Assembly (NCBI RefSeq): GCF_000284255.1
Contig: NC_017075.1
Span: 1,178,001 to 1,242,000, forward strand
From: Rubrivivax gelatinosus IL144
GTDB taxonomy: Bacteria; Pseudomonadota; Gammaproteobacteria; Burkholderiales; Burkholderiaceae_C
DNA: 64,000 nt
Reading direction: 5' to 3'
Shown: piece by piece, positions 40,152 to 49,172 of the stretch
Position numbering within the stretch: the first letter of the stretch is position 1
Layout: every line of letters starts with the position of its first letter
Position numbers and translations under genes: made by a program
Notes under the pieces: model-generated
Database searches by the model: none
What the model was told of the DNA's origin: nothing
What the model saw: only the letters and a program-made list of their open reading frames with translations

Positions 40152-40517
40152 TCAGGCGCGAGGTGGGCCGCGTGCGGCGTAAGGCGCCGGCTCGGCGGCC
40201 GCGTCGTGCGTGCTGCCGGCGGCGATACGCGGCGGTGCCGGCGGCAGCGTGTCCAGCGCCGGCAGCGCCGGTGGCAGCGGTTCGGCGTGCGCGAGCTGGT
40301 CGTACAGCCGGCAGTCGCCGCTGCCGTCGGCGTGGCCGGCGAACAGCGCGCCCAGGCCGTGGGCCGGCGCATGGGCGGCCGCGGCGTGCGCCGGCAGCTG
40401 CGGGTGCAGCACCGTGTGCGCCAGACCCAGCCATTGCGCCGCCAGCAGCACGAACGCGAGCGCGAACGCCCACCCCAGCGGGGCGGGGCGTCGGCTGGCG
40501 TGGCGGGCGCGGCGCAT
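40152..40517 (-). CDS. His-rich small exported protein upstream of TonB receptor
   Basis: The product is 121 residues. A basic N-terminus (MRRARHASRRP) and hydrophobic core (GWAFALAFVLLAAQWLGLAHT) form a signal sequence or anchor. The mature part has clustered histidines (AHTVLHPQLPAHAAAAHAPAHGLGALFAGH) and one Cys in GDCRLYDQL. Similar short proteins with HxxH and DCRLYDQL-like segments occur before metal-type TonB receptors in Burkholderiales; their function is unproven. The His pattern suggests metal binding. A second frame also stays open here but has poor composition. Confidence 0.62.
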   Translation of the reverse strand: MRRARHASRRPAPLGWAFALAFVLLAAQWLGLAHTVLHPQLPAHAAAAHAPAHGLGALFAGHADGSGDCRLYDQLAHAEPLPPALPALDTLPPAPPRIAAGSTHDAAAEPAPYAARGPPRA

Positions 40518-40555
40518 CCGCCGAGCATAACCAGCCCCCGACGCGGGCCCGGACC

Positions 40556-41509
40556 TCAGGTCTCTCGACGCGACGCTTCGATCAGCCACTGGCGGAAGGC
40601 CGCCGCGGCCGGCCGTTCGGCGGCCTGGCGCCGGCCGACCAGGCAATAGGTGTAGGGCGAGGGGATGGCCAGCGGGAAAGGCGCGACCAGCGCGCCGCAG
40701 GCCAGGTGGCCGGCGACGATGGGCCGTGCCGCCAGCGCGACGCCCTGGCCGGCGAGCGCGGCTTCGATCGCCAGCACGGCGTTGGAGAAGTGGCGCCCGC
40801 CGCTGGCGGCGCGGCGCTGCACGCCCGCCGCTTGCAGCCAGCGGTGCCAGCCCCAGGACTCGTCGCCGGCGTGGTTCAGCGTGTCGTCGTGGATCAGCAC
40901 GTGGTGCACGACGTCGGCCGGCACCGCCAGCGGCGCGCCGGCGCGCGCCAGCGTCGGGGCGCAGACCGGCAGGTACTCGGGCGTCAGCAGCGGGTCGACG
41001 CGCCAGCCGGCGTAGCGCCCGCTGCCGAAGACGACGGCCAGCTCGCTGCGGCCGTCACCGGGCGCGCGGGCGAGGGCGGCGATGACGTTGGACGCGCCGG
41101 CGTGGTCGACCGCCTCGGAGCTGCTGGCCAGCCGGATCTCGACCTCCGGATGACGGGCGTAGAAGTCGGGCAGGCGCGGCAGCAGCCAGTGGCTGGCCCA
41201 GGACGGCGGCGCGATGACGCGCAGCAGCTCGGTGGCCGCCGGCGCGCAGGCCTGGTCCACCGCCTCGGCCAGCAGCGCCAGGCCGTCGCGCACCTTGGGC
41301 AGCAGGGACTCGCCGCGCGGGCTCAGGCGCACGGCGCGTGTCAGGCGCTCGAAGAGTTCGACGCCGAGCTCGGCCTCGAGGCTGCGAATCTGCTGGCTGA
41401 CGGCCGCCGGCGTGACGTGCAGTTCGGCGGCGGCCTGCTTGAAGCTGAGGTGGCGTGCGGCGACCTCGAAGGTGCGCAGCAGCGCCAGCGCGGGCATGCG
41501 GCGGGTCAT
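40556..41509 (-). CDS. LysR family regulator, GcvA-like
   Basis: The product has 317 residues. The HTH is at about residues 7-66 (LLRTFEVAARHLSFKQAAAELHVTPAAVSQQIRSLEAELG), the canonical LysR pattern of the GcvA/AmpR subgroup, and is followed by an intact effector domain (APPSWASHWLLPRLPDFYARHPEVEI). It is divergent from the CoA-transferase gene across 112 bp, so that gene is the likely target. No perfect inverted repeat was found between them, although the region is AT-richer than its surroundings. Confidence 0.92.
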   Translation of the reverse strand: MTRRMPALALLRTFEVAARHLSFKQAAAELHVTPAAVSQQIRSLEAELGVELFERLTRAVRLSPRGESLLPKVRDGLALLAEAVDQACAPAATELLRVIAPPSWASHWLLPRLPDFYARHPEVEIRLASSSEAVDHAGASNVIAALARAPGDGRSELAVVFGSGRYAGWRVDPLLTPEYLPVCAPTLARAGAPLAVPADVVHHVLIHDDTLNHAGDESWGWHRWLQAAGVQRRAASGGRHFSNAVLAIEAALAGQGVALAARPIVAGHLACGALVAPFPLAIPSPYTYCLVGRRQAAERPAAAAFRQWLIEASRRET

Positions 41510-41621
41510 CGACAGTTAAGCCCTGCTTGTGCGTCGAATCATAAATGCTTGTTTGCCGGCGTTCTGATCGGGCTCTACATTGCCGCGCTCGCGTAACCGC
41601 CTTGTAACCCGTTCCCAGCGT

Positions 41622-43136
41622 ATGACCCAAGCCGAAAGCCGCGTTCTCTGTCCCGCCTTGCGCAACCGCATCATGTCTGCCGACGAAGCGGCCGCGCTGA
41701 TCCGAAAAGGCGACAACATCGGCATGAGCGGCTTCACCGGCGCAGGCTATCCGAAGGCCGTGCCGGGCGCCTTGGCGCGGCGCATCCACCAGGCGAACTC
41801 CGAAGGCGACCGCTTCAAGGTCGGCATCTGGACCGGCGCCTCGACGGCACCCGAACTCGACGGCGCGCTGGCCAGCGTGGCCGGCGTCGAGATGCGCCTG
41901 CCCTACCAGAGCGACCCGGTGTGCCGCCAGCGCATCAACGCCGGCGAGATGGAGTACATCGACATCCACCTCTCGCACGTCGCGCAGTTCGTCTGGTTCG
42001 GCTTCCTCGGCCATCTGGATGTCGCGGTCGTCGAGGTCACCGGCATCACCGAGGACGGCCAGCTGATCCCGTCGACCTCGATCGGCAACAACAAGACCTG
42101 GCTGGACGAGGCCGACAAGATCATCCTCGAGGTGAACTCGGCGCAGGACATGAACCTGCTGGGCATGCACGACATCTATTACGGCACCCAGCGCCCGCCG
42201 CACCGCAAGCCGATCCCGCTGGTCGCGCCCGGCGACCGCATCGGCCAGCCGACCTTCCGCGTCAACCCGGACAAGATCGTCGCCATCGTCGAGACCCACG
42301 CCGCCGACCGCAACACGCAGTTCAGCGCGCCCGACGAGAACTCGCGCCGCATCGCCGGCCACATCCTCGACTTCCTGCAGCACGAGGTGAAGAAGGGCCG
42401 GCTGCCGCCGGAACTGCTGCCGCTGCAGTCGGGCGTCGGCAACATCGCCAACGCCGTGCTCGCCGGGCTGGAGGACGGCCCGTTCGAGAACCTCACCGCC
42501 TACACCGAGGTGCTGCAGGACGGCATGCTGCAGCTGCTCAAGAGCGGCAAGCTGGCCTTCGCCTCGGCCACCGCGGTGTCGTTGTCGACCGACGCGCTGA
42601 AGGAGTTCCGCGAGAACCTGGCCTTCTACCGCGAGCGCATCCTGCTGCGCCCGCAGGAGATCAGCAACCACCCCGAGGTCATCCGCCGCCTGGGCATCAT
42701 CGCGATGAACGGCATGATCGAGGCCGACATCTACGGCAACGTCAACTCTACGCACGTGATGGGTTCGCAGATCATGAACGGCATCGGCGGCTCGGGCGAC
42801 TTCGCGCGCAACGCCTATCTGTCGATGTTCATGACGCCGTCCACCGCCAAGGGCGGCGCCATCTCCTGCATCGTGCCGATGGTCCCGCACGTCGACCACA
42901 CCGAGCACGACGTGCAGGTGGTGGTCACCGAACAGGGCCTGGCCGACCTGCGCGGCCTGTCGCCCAAGCAGCGCGCCGAGACGATCATCGAACGCTGCGC
43001 CCACCCCGACTTCAAGCCCGCGCTGCGCGACTACTACCGTCGCGCGCTGAAGGGCTCGCCGGGCCAGCACACGCCGCACCTGCTGGATGAAGCCTTTTCC
43101 TGGCATCTGCGCGCCCTCGCCGGGCGCGGTATGTAA
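41622..43136 (+). CDS. Acetyl-CoA hydrolase/succinyl-CoA:acetate CoA-transferase
   Basis: The 504-residue enzyme is of the Cat1/AarC family. Characteristic segments are GMSGFTGAGYPKAVP near residue 35, EVTGITEDGQLIPSTSIGNNKTWLD near 138, GVGNIANAVLAGLEDGPFENLTAYTEVLQDGM near 271 (with the probable catalytic Glu in YTEVLQD) and GGSGDFARNAYLS near 395. It interconverts acetyl-CoA and succinyl-CoA or hydrolyses acetyl-CoA. ATG 41622 is used; it has no strong ribosome site. It is controlled probably by the divergent LysR gene. Confidence 0.93.
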   Translation: MTQAESRVLCPALRNRIMSADEAAALIRKGDNIGMSGFTGAGYPKAVPGALARRIHQANSEGDRFKVGIWTGASTAPELDGALASVAGVEMRLPYQSDPVCRQRINAGEMEYIDIHLSHVAQFVWFGFLGHLDVAVVEVTGITEDGQLIPSTSIGNNKTWLDEADKIILEVNSAQDMNLLGMHDIYYGTQRPPHRKPIPLVAPGDRIGQPTFRVNPDKIVAIVETHAADRNTQFSAPDENSRRIAGHILDFLQHEVKKGRLPPELLPLQSGVGNIANAVLAGLEDGPFENLTAYTEVLQDGMLQLLKSGKLAFASATAVSLSTDALKEFRENLAFYRERILLRPQEISNHPEVIRRLGIIAMNGMIEADIYGNVNSTHVMGSQIMNGIGGSGDFARNAYLSMFMTPSTAKGGAISCIVPMVPHVDHTEHDVQVVVTEQGLADLRGLSPKQRAETIIERCAHPDFKPALRDYYRRALKGSPGQHTPHLLDEAFSWHLRALAGRGM

Positions 43137-43145
43137 GCCGCTTCG

Positions 43146-44153
43146 CTACAGGTCCAGCACCAGCCGCGCGCCGACGGCGCGCGAGACGCAGGGCGTGAAG
43201 TCGCCGGCCGCACGCTCGGCCGGCGTCAGGAAGGCGTCGCGGTGCTCGGGCTCGCCGGAGAGCACCCGCGTCACGCAGGTGCCGCAGACGCCCTGGCCGC
43301 AGGAGGTCGGCACGACGACGCCGGCCGCGGCCAGCGCCTGCACCACCGTCTGCCCGCGCCGCACCTGCACGCGGCGGCCGCTGCCGGCCAGCAGCAGCTC
43401 GAAGTCGGCGTCGTGCGGCGCGACCTCCACCGTGGCACCGAAGTGCTGCTGGTGCAGCCGCGCCTCGTCCCAGCCGGCGGCGCGCGCGGCGCCCAGCACC
43501 CAGGCCATGAAGCCTTCCGGGCCGCAGACGTAGAGATGGGTCTCGGCCGGGTGTGCGTCGAGCACCGGGTCCAGCGCCGTCGGTGCCGCCTGCGGGCCGT
43601 CGAGGAAGTGCCAGAAGGTGCGCGGCGCCCAGCCCGAGGCCAGGATGCGCCGCCGGAACGCCGCCCGCGCCGGCGAACGCGCGCAGTAGTGCAGCTCGAA
43701 CGAGGCGTCGGCCACCGCCAGCCGGTCGGCCATGCCGACCAGCGGCGCGATGCCGATGCCGCCGGCCACCAGCACGTGGTGCGCGGCCTCGTGCGCCAGC
43801 GCGAAGCGGCTGCGTGGCGGCGCCAGCCGCAGGCGCTGGCCGACCTGCGCCTCGTCGTGCAGCCAGGCCGAGCCGCCGCGCGAGGCCGGCGCGCGCAGCA
43901 CGGCGATGACGTAGCGGCCGGCGTCGCCCGGGCCGTTGCACAAGGCGTACTGGCGCGTCAGCCCGTTGGGCAGGTGCAGCTCGACGTGGGCCCCGGCGGC
44001 GAAGGCCGGCAGCGTGCCGCCGTCGTCGGCGACGAGCTGGAACACGGTCACGTCGGCGGTCTCGGCTTCGCGGTGCGCGATGCGCACATCGATCTCGGCC
44101 CCGCGGGCCGAGGCGCCGGCCGCGGGCGGCGCCAGTTCGGAGGTGGTCGGCAT
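43146..44153 (-). CDS. PDR/VanB family oxidoreductase (FMN reductase with 2Fe-2S ferredoxin)
   Basis: The product is 335 residues: a flavin-binding barrel (RQYALCNGPGDAGRYVIAVLR near residue 77), an NAD-binding domain (VLVAGGIGIAPLVGMADRL near 125, YVCGPEGFMAWVL near 217) and a plant-type ferredoxin domain with C-G-Q-G-V-C-G-T-C near residue 290 plus a distal Cys. This is the reductase part of a two-component oxygenase (VanB/PobB-like). No oxygenase subunit is adjacent, so its partner is elsewhere. The start at ATG 44153 gives the usual family length. Confidence 0.92.
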   Translation of the reverse strand: MPTTSELAPPAAGASARGAEIDVRIAHREAETADVTVFQLVADDGGTLPAFAAGAHVELHLPNGLTRQYALCNGPGDAGRYVIAVLRAPASRGGSAWLHDEAQVGQRLRLAPPRSRFALAHEAAHHVLVAGGIGIAPLVGMADRLAVADASFELHYCARSPARAAFRRRILASGWAPRTFWHFLDGPQAAPTALDPVLDAHPAETHLYVCGPEGFMAWVLGAARAAGWDEARLHQQHFGATVEVAPHDADFELLLAGSGRRVQVRRGQTVVQALAAAGVVVPTSCGQGVCGTCVTRVLSGEPEHRDAFLTPAERAAGDFTPCVSRAVGARLVLDL

Positions 44154-44289
44154 CGCCGCTCGCGGGCAAGCGCCGGGCCCGGATTTACGGCTTGAAACCA
44201 CACCGTTCTCAACGCGCGCCGGTCCCCGGTCGAAGCACCGTGGACCGCCCACTTCCGGCTGCGGCGATCACAACAGAGAAACGGTCACC

Positions 44290-46053
44290 ATGAGACTCCT
44301 CCCCTGCCTCCCCCGTGCCGTCGCCGCCGCAGCAGCGCTGGCCACTCTCGGCCTGGCTGCCGGACCGGCGGCTGCCGCCGACGACTGGGCGGCGCGCCGC
44401 GTGCTGGTCTCGCCGCGGGCCGGCCTGCCGGCCGGCGACTTCCGTGCGCTGCTGGCGGTGCACGGCGGCCAGGCGCGCAAGATGGGGCAGAGCGAGCTCT
44501 ACGTCGTCGACCTGCCGGCCGGCGTCTCCGAACGTGCCGTGCAGCAGCGCCTGGCGCGCCACCGGCTGCTGAAGTTCGCCGAGCTCGACCGCCGCATCGC
44601 CCCGGCCTACGCCGTCAACGACCCGTATCTGGGCAGCGAATGGCATCTGGCGACGATCGGCGCGTCGGCGGCCTGGGACCTGTCGCAAGGCGCCGGCGTG
44701 ACGATCGCGATCCTCGACAGCGGCGTCGACGGCAGCCACCCGGATCTGGCGCCGCGCATGGTCGCCGGCTGGAACTTCTACGACGGCAACGCCGACACCA
44801 GCGACGCCAACGGCCACGGCACCGCGGTCGCCGGCGCCGCCGCGGCGACCAGCGACAACGCCGCCGGCGTCGCCGCCGTCGCCGGCAAGGCGAACCTGAT
44901 GCCGGTGCGCATCGCCGACGCCAACGCCTACGCCTACTGGAGCACCGTCGCCCAGGGCCTGACCTGGGCCGCCGACCACGGCGCGCGCGTCGCCAACATC
45001 AGCTACAACGGCGTCGCCGGCAGCTCGACCGTCGCCAATGCCGCGAACTATCTGCGCAGCAAGGGCGGCCTGGTCGTTGTCGCCGCCGGCAACGACGGCA
45101 CCGACCCCGGCTTCGCGGCGACGACGGCGATGATCCCGGTGTCGGCGACCAACAGCGCCGACCAGCGCACGAGCTGGTCGAACTACGGCGCCTTCGTCGC
45201 GCTGGCCGCGCCGGGCGAGGGCATCTGGACGACCAACCGCGGCGGCGGTTATTCGGCCTGGAGCGGGACCTCGTTCGCGAGCCCGATCACCGCCGGCGTC
45301 ATCGCGCTGATGATGGCCAAGCGGCCCGACCTGCCGAACACGACGATCGAAAGCCTGCTCTACGCCAGCGCCAAGGACCTGGGCGCGGCCGGCCGCGACA
45401 CGACCTACGGCTGGGGCCGCGTCGACGCCGCAGCCGCCGTGGCGGCCGCCGCAGCCGCCGCGCCGGCCGCCGACACGACGCCGCCGACGGTGGCCATCGC
45501 CTCTCCGGCCAGCGGCAACAGCGTCGCGGGCACGGTGAGCGTCGACGTCTCGGCCAGCGACAACGTCGGTGTCGCGCGTGTCGAACTCAGCGTCGGCGGC
45601 AGCACGATCGGCATCGACAGCGCGGCGCCGTTCGCCTTCGCCTGGGACACGACCAGCGTCGCCAACGGCAGCCGCTCGCTCGTGGCCACCGCCTACGACG
45701 CCGCCGGCAACCGCGCCAGTTCGGCGGTGGTGACGGTGAACGTCGCCAACCCGGTGTCTGCCCCGGCGACCGACACCACGGCGCCGAAGGTCGCGCTGGT
45801 CAACCCGGTGGCCGGCAGCGTCAGCGGCACGGTGACCGTCAGCGCCAGCGCCAGCGACGACAGCGGCGCCGCCGGCATCCGCCAGCAGCTCTACGTCGAC
45901 GGCAAGCTCGCCGCCAGCGGCAGCGGCGCGACCCTGTCCTATGCCTGGAACACCAAGCGCGTGAAGCTCGGCAGCCATGTGCTGAAGGCGGTGGGCACCG
46001 ATGCGGCCGGCAACACGGCATCCGTCTCGGTGAGCGTGACGGTCGTCCGCTGA
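44290..46053 (+). CDS. Secreted subtilisin-like (S8) serine peptidase with Ig-like repeats
   Basis: The product is 587 residues. A signal peptide ends near AAAADD; a short propeptide-like region runs to about residue 108; then comes a peptidase S8 domain with Asp143 (DSGVDGSHPD), His176 (NGHGTAVAG) and Ser328 (SGTSFASP). Two Ig-like domains of the DTTPPTVAI...VARVELSVGG type, about 95 residues each, follow from residue 394. The Ig repeats probably hold the enzyme near the cell surface or its substrate. All three catalytic residues are present, so it should be active. Confidence 0.93.
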   Translation: MRLLPCLPRAVAAAAALATLGLAAGPAAAADDWAARRVLVSPRAGLPAGDFRALLAVHGGQARKMGQSELYVVDLPAGVSERAVQQRLARHRLLKFAELDRRIAPAYAVNDPYLGSEWHLATIGASAAWDLSQGAGVTIAILDSGVDGSHPDLAPRMVAGWNFYDGNADTSDANGHGTAVAGAAAATSDNAAGVAAVAGKANLMPVRIADANAYAYWSTVAQGLTWAADHGARVANISYNGVAGSSTVANAANYLRSKGGLVVVAAGNDGTDPGFAATTAMIPVSATNSADQRTSWSNYGAFVALAAPGEGIWTTNRGGGYSAWSGTSFASPITAGVIALMMAKRPDLPNTTIESLLYASAKDLGAAGRDTTYGWGRVDAAAAVAAAAAAAPAADTTPPTVAIASPASGNSVAGTVSVDVSASDNVGVARVELSVGGSTIGIDSAAPFAFAWDTTSVANGSRSLVATAYDAAGNRASSAVVTVNVANPVSAPATDTTAPKVALVNPVAGSVSGTVTVSASASDDSGAAGIRQQLYVDGKLAASGSGATLSYAWNTKRVKLGSHVLKAVGTDAAGNTASVSVSVTVVR

Positions 46054-46135
46054 GCTGTCGGTCAGCTTTACACGAGGGCGCGGCCGGCGCCGCGCCGGCG
46101 CTCCTCCTCGTTTCAAGACAAAGACTTAGCGCGGC

Positions 46136-46151
46136 TGGCAGGCTCCTTGCA
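46136..46151 (+). promoter_or_regulatory. Sigma-54 promoter of PEP-CTERM gene
   Basis: TGGCAG-GCTCC-TTGCA matches the -24/-12 consensus TGGCAC-N5-TTGCA at all but one listed base, with GG and GC exactly 10 bp apart. Transcription would begin near 46162, 27 bp before the start codon. An inverted repeat GTGAC-CAAAT-GTCAC (46157-46171) covers the predicted start site. Confidence 0.7.
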
Positions 46152-46188
46152 AAGTGGTGACCAAATGTCACGAATGCCAGGGATGCCA

Positions 46189-46944
46189 ATGAAAAAGAAA
46201 CTGATTGCGCTTGCGCTCGCCGCCTGCGGCGCTGCTGGCGCCTGGGCCACGCCGGTGAGCTTCAGCGGCTCGCAGCGCAACCTGTCGGCCACGGTCTCGT
46301 TCGAGAACGTCGGCAACCAGCTCCGCGTGGTGCTCTCCAACACCTCCCAGGCCGACGTGCGCGTGGCCGACCAGGTGCTCACCGCGGTGTTCTTCGACCT
46401 GGGCGGCGGCGTCTCGCTGACGCCGGTGTCGGCGATCAGCGGCGGTGCGACCTACATGGGCCGGGACAAGGTCAGCGATGCGGGCAGCAACGTCAGCGGT
46501 GAATGGGCGTTCGACGGCGCGATCCTCGCTTACGGCGCCCACATGGGCATCTCGAGCTCCGCTCTGGATTCCCTGTTCGGTGCGAAGGACCGTTTCGACG
46601 TCAACTCCAACCTGTACGGGCCGCCTTCGCCGGACGGGCTGCAGTACGGCATCACGTCGCCCGGCGATGACCGCAGCACGGGCACCAAGGGCAATGGCGG
46701 CGTCTTCAACAGCCCGCTGACCAGCGGCTCGGTGGTCTTCCTGTTCGACGTGACGGGCACGCTGGACCTGAACGCGCTGTCCAAGATCACTTTCCAGTAC
46801 GGAACCGCGCTCGGCGAACCCAACTTCACCGGCACCCTGGACAACGGCGGTGGCGGTTCCGAGGTGCCCGAACCCGCGACGCTGGCGCTGGCCGGCAGCG
46901 CGCTGCTGGGCCTGGCGGCGGCACGCCGCCGTCGCCGCGGCTGA
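46189..46944 (+). CDS. PEP-CTERM sorting domain protein
   Basis: The product is 251 residues. The signal peptide is MKKKLIALALAACGAAGAWA; the mature region is Ser/Gly/Asn-rich and beta-like. The C-terminus VPEPATLALAGSALLGLAAARRRRRG is the tripartite PEP-CTERM signal: the VPEP motif, a membrane helix and an Arg cluster. Such proteins are cleaved and sorted by exosortase/EpsH systems at the cell envelope. AGGGA lies before ATG 46189; upstream in-frame ATGs lack this. A sigma-54 promoter precedes it and an intrinsic terminator follows, so it is monocistronic. Confidence 0.93.
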   Translation: MKKKLIALALAACGAAGAWATPVSFSGSQRNLSATVSFENVGNQLRVVLSNTSQADVRVADQVLTAVFFDLGGGVSLTPVSAISGGATYMGRDKVSDAGSNVSGEWAFDGAILAYGAHMGISSSALDSLFGAKDRFDVNSNLYGPPSPDGLQYGITSPGDDRSTGTKGNGGVFNSPLTSGSVVFLFDVTGTLDLNALSKITFQYGTALGEPNFTGTLDNGGGGSEVPEPATLALAGSALLGLAAARRRRRG

Positions 46945-46964
46945 CGCCCTGTCACCCCGCCCCG

Positions 46965-46993
46965 GAAGCCCGCGTCGCGGGCTTCTTTCATTT
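46965..46993 (+). terminator. Intrinsic terminator after PEP-CTERM gene
   Basis: GAAGCCCG-CGTCG-CGGGCTTC is an 8-bp perfect stem followed by TTTCATTT, 20 bp after the stop codon. This is a standard Rho-independent structure. Confidence 0.85.
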
Positions 46994-47095
46994 GCGGCCG
47001 TCGCGTCCGGCATCGGAGGGACGCGGCGCGTCGAGCGCCCGGGGGCGCTCCCTAGAATGGCCGCTCGTTTGCGTGTACGCGACGAGAGGAGATCG

Positions 47096-47410
47096 ATGCC
47101 GACTTATGCGCAGTTGCAGGAGCGCATCGCGCAACTGCAGACCCAGGCCGAAGCCTTGAAGCGTGCCGAGCGTGCCGACGTCGTCGCGCAGACGCGCCGT
47201 GTCATCGCCCAATGGGCGTTGACGCCGCAGGAGCTGTTCGGCCGCGCCGCACCCAGCAGCGAGCCCAAGTACCGCGACGCGCAAGGGCGGGTCTGGGGCG
47301 GGCGCGGCCCGCGGCCGCACTGGCTGCGTGAAGCCATCGCCGCCGGCGCGCGGCTCGAGGACTTCCTCATCGACGACGGCGCCGAGGCGCCGCGCCGCAA
47401 GCGCGCCTGA
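47096..47410 (+). CDS. H-NS-like nucleoid protein
   Basis: The product is 104 residues. The N-terminal part is a coiled coil for oligomerisation (YAQLQERIAQLQTQAEALKRAERADVVAQ). The C-terminal DNA-binding domain has KYRDAQGRVWGGRGPRPHWLREAI, the betaproteobacterial version of the H-NS AT-hook-like motif (YRDP...TWSGRGRxPxWL) with Gly replacing Ser. It ends in a basic PRRKRA tail. GAGAGGAG precedes ATG. Such proteins silence AT-rich foreign DNA, which may matter for the integron at the right end of the window. Confidence 0.88.
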   Translation: MPTYAQLQERIAQLQTQAEALKRAERADVVAQTRRVIAQWALTPQELFGRAAPSSEPKYRDAQGRVWGGRGPRPHWLREAIAAGARLEDFLIDDGAEAPRRKRA

Positions 47411-47491
47411 CGTCCCTCATCCGGGTGCAGCCGAGGGCGGTGCTAAGCTGCCCGGCTCGTTCACGCGCCGCCTGGCGCCCAAGGAAGTCCC

Positions 47492-48625
47492 ATGCCCGGA
47501 TTGCTGCCTGACCTCGATCCCGACGGCCTGCTCGAGTACTCGGTCGTCTTCACCGACCGCGCCGTCAACCACATGTCGCAGAAGTTCCAGCGCGTGATGC
47601 GCGACCTGTCGGCGACGCTCAAAGAGGTCTACGGCGCGCACGCCGTGGCCATCGTGCCCGGCAGCGGCACCTTCGGCATGGAAGCCGTGGCGCGCCAGTT
47701 CGCCACCGGGCGCAAGGCGCTGGTCATCCGCAATGGCTGGTTCAGCTACCGCTGGACGCAGATCTTCGAGATGGGCGCCATCCCCGCCGAACACGCGGTG
47801 CTGAAGGCGCGCCCGGTCGCCGAAGGCGCCAGGCAGCCCTTCGCGCCGGCGCCTGTCGCCGAGGTGGTGGCGACGATCCGCGCGCAGCGCCCCGACGTCG
47901 TCTTCGCGCCGCACGTCGAGACCGCCGCCGGCATCCTGCTGCCCGACGACTACCTGAAGGCGGTCGCCGACGCGGTGCACGAAGTCGGCGGCCTGTTCGT
48001 GCTCGACTGCATCGCCTCGGGCGCGGCCTGGGTGGACATGCGCGCCACCGGCGTCGACATCCTGATCAGCGCGCCGCAGAAGGGCTGGAGCGGCTCGCCC
48101 TGCTGCGCCTTCGTGATGTTCAGCGAGCGTGCGCGCGAAGCGATCGGCGCGACCACCAGCACCAGCTTCGCCGCCGACCTGAAGAAGTGGCTGCAGATCG
48201 TCGACGCCTACGAGTCCGGCGGCCACGCCTACCACGCGACGATGCCGACCGACGCGCTGACGCGCACGCGCGACGTGATGCTCGAGACGCGCGAGATCGG
48301 CTTCGCCAAGCTGCGCGACGCGCAGTTCGAACTGGGCCGCCGGGTGCGTGCGCTGCTTGCCGAACGCGGCCTGCCCAGCGTCGCCGCGCCGGGCTTCGAG
48401 GCCCCGGGCGTGGTCGTCGCCTACACCGACGACGACTCCATCCAGACCGGCAAGGCCTTCGTCGCCCAGGGTCTGCAGACCGCCTCCGGCGTGCCGCTGA
48501 TGTGCGACGAGCCGGCCGGCTTCAAGACCTTCCGCATCGGCCTGTTCGGCCTGGACAAGCTGCTCGATGTCGACGCCGCGGTGGCGCGGCTGGTGAAGGC
48601 GCTGGACGCGGTCAAGCCGGCCTGA
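47492..48625 (+). CDS. Class V aminotransferase (alanine/serine-glyoxylate type)
   Basis: The 377-residue cytosolic PLP enzyme has the GSGTFGMEAVARQF segment near residue 57, LDCIASGAAWVD near 171 and the PLP lysine in SAPQKGWSGSPCC near 194. The pattern fits the AGT1/SPT branch (alanine-glyoxylate, serine-glyoxylate or aspartate-type transaminases) rather than cysteine desulfurases. The exact amino-group donor cannot be read from sequence. A lipoprotein gene follows after 51 bp. Confidence 0.9.
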   Translation: MPGLLPDLDPDGLLEYSVVFTDRAVNHMSQKFQRVMRDLSATLKEVYGAHAVAIVPGSGTFGMEAVARQFATGRKALVIRNGWFSYRWTQIFEMGAIPAEHAVLKARPVAEGARQPFAPAPVAEVVATIRAQRPDVVFAPHVETAAGILLPDDYLKAVADAVHEVGGLFVLDCIASGAAWVDMRATGVDILISAPQKGWSGSPCCAFVMFSERAREAIGATTSTSFAADLKKWLQIVDAYESGGHAYHATMPTDALTRTRDVMLETREIGFAKLRDAQFELGRRVRALLAERGLPSVAAPGFEAPGVVVAYTDDDSIQTGKAFVAQGLQTASGVPLMCDEPAGFKTFRIGLFGLDKLLDVDAAVARLVKALDAVKPA

Positions 48626-48676
48626 GCTCGGGCCCGGCGGGCCCGAGCCCCGGCCCGCCGGTTGCCAGCACCTGCC

Positions 48677-49168
48677 ATGCGCCGCCTGCTTGCTCCCCTG
48701 CTCGTCGCCGCCGCCCTGAGCGGCTGCGCGGCGATGAAGCCGCCCCAGCCCGGCTGGACCGAAACGCAGACGCTGGCCCACTGGGGCCCGCCGACCTCGC
48801 GCTACGCGCTGGCCGACGGTCTGACCCGGCTGGAGTACGCCACCGGGCCTTTCGGCCGCACGACCTGGATGATCGACGTCGCGGCCGACGGCCGCGTTGT
48901 CGCGGCGAAGCAGGTGCTGACCGAAGAGAACCTGATGGCGGTGCAGGGCCGCCTGCCCGGCATGTCGCGTGACGAGCTGCTGCGCACGCTGGGCCGCCCG
49001 GGTGAACGCCGCGGCGGCGGCTGGCAGGGCGGCGAGGTCTGGTCCTGGCGCTACGCGACCAACGAATGCTGGTGGTTCCAGAGCTCGATCGGCGACGACG
49101 GTATCGTGCGCGACGGCGTTTTCAGCCCCGACCCGCGCTGCGACCACCCGTCCGACCCACGAGACTGA
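48677..49168 (+). CDS. Outer-membrane lipoprotein with SmpA/OmlA-like repeats
   Basis: The product is 163 residues. The lipobox LSGC (Cys18) ends a signal peptide, so it is a lipoprotein. Two short segments have the BamE/SmpA-like pattern: WTETQTLAHWGPPTSRYALADGLTRLEYATGPFGR and MSRDELLRTLGRPGERRGGGWQGGEVWSWRY. The function is unknown; the fold probably packs against other envelope proteins. It lies 4 bp upstream of the ArsC-like gene, so the two are probably co-transcribed. Confidence 0.82.
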   Translation: MRRLLAPLLVAAALSGCAAMKPPQPGWTETQTLAHWGPPTSRYALADGLTRLEYATGPFGRTTWMIDVAADGRVVAAKQVLTEENLMAVQGRLPGMSRDELLRTLGRPGERRGGGWQGGEVWSWRYATNECWWFQSSIGDDGIVRDGVFSPDPRCDHPSDPRD

Positions 49169-49172
49169 GCCC

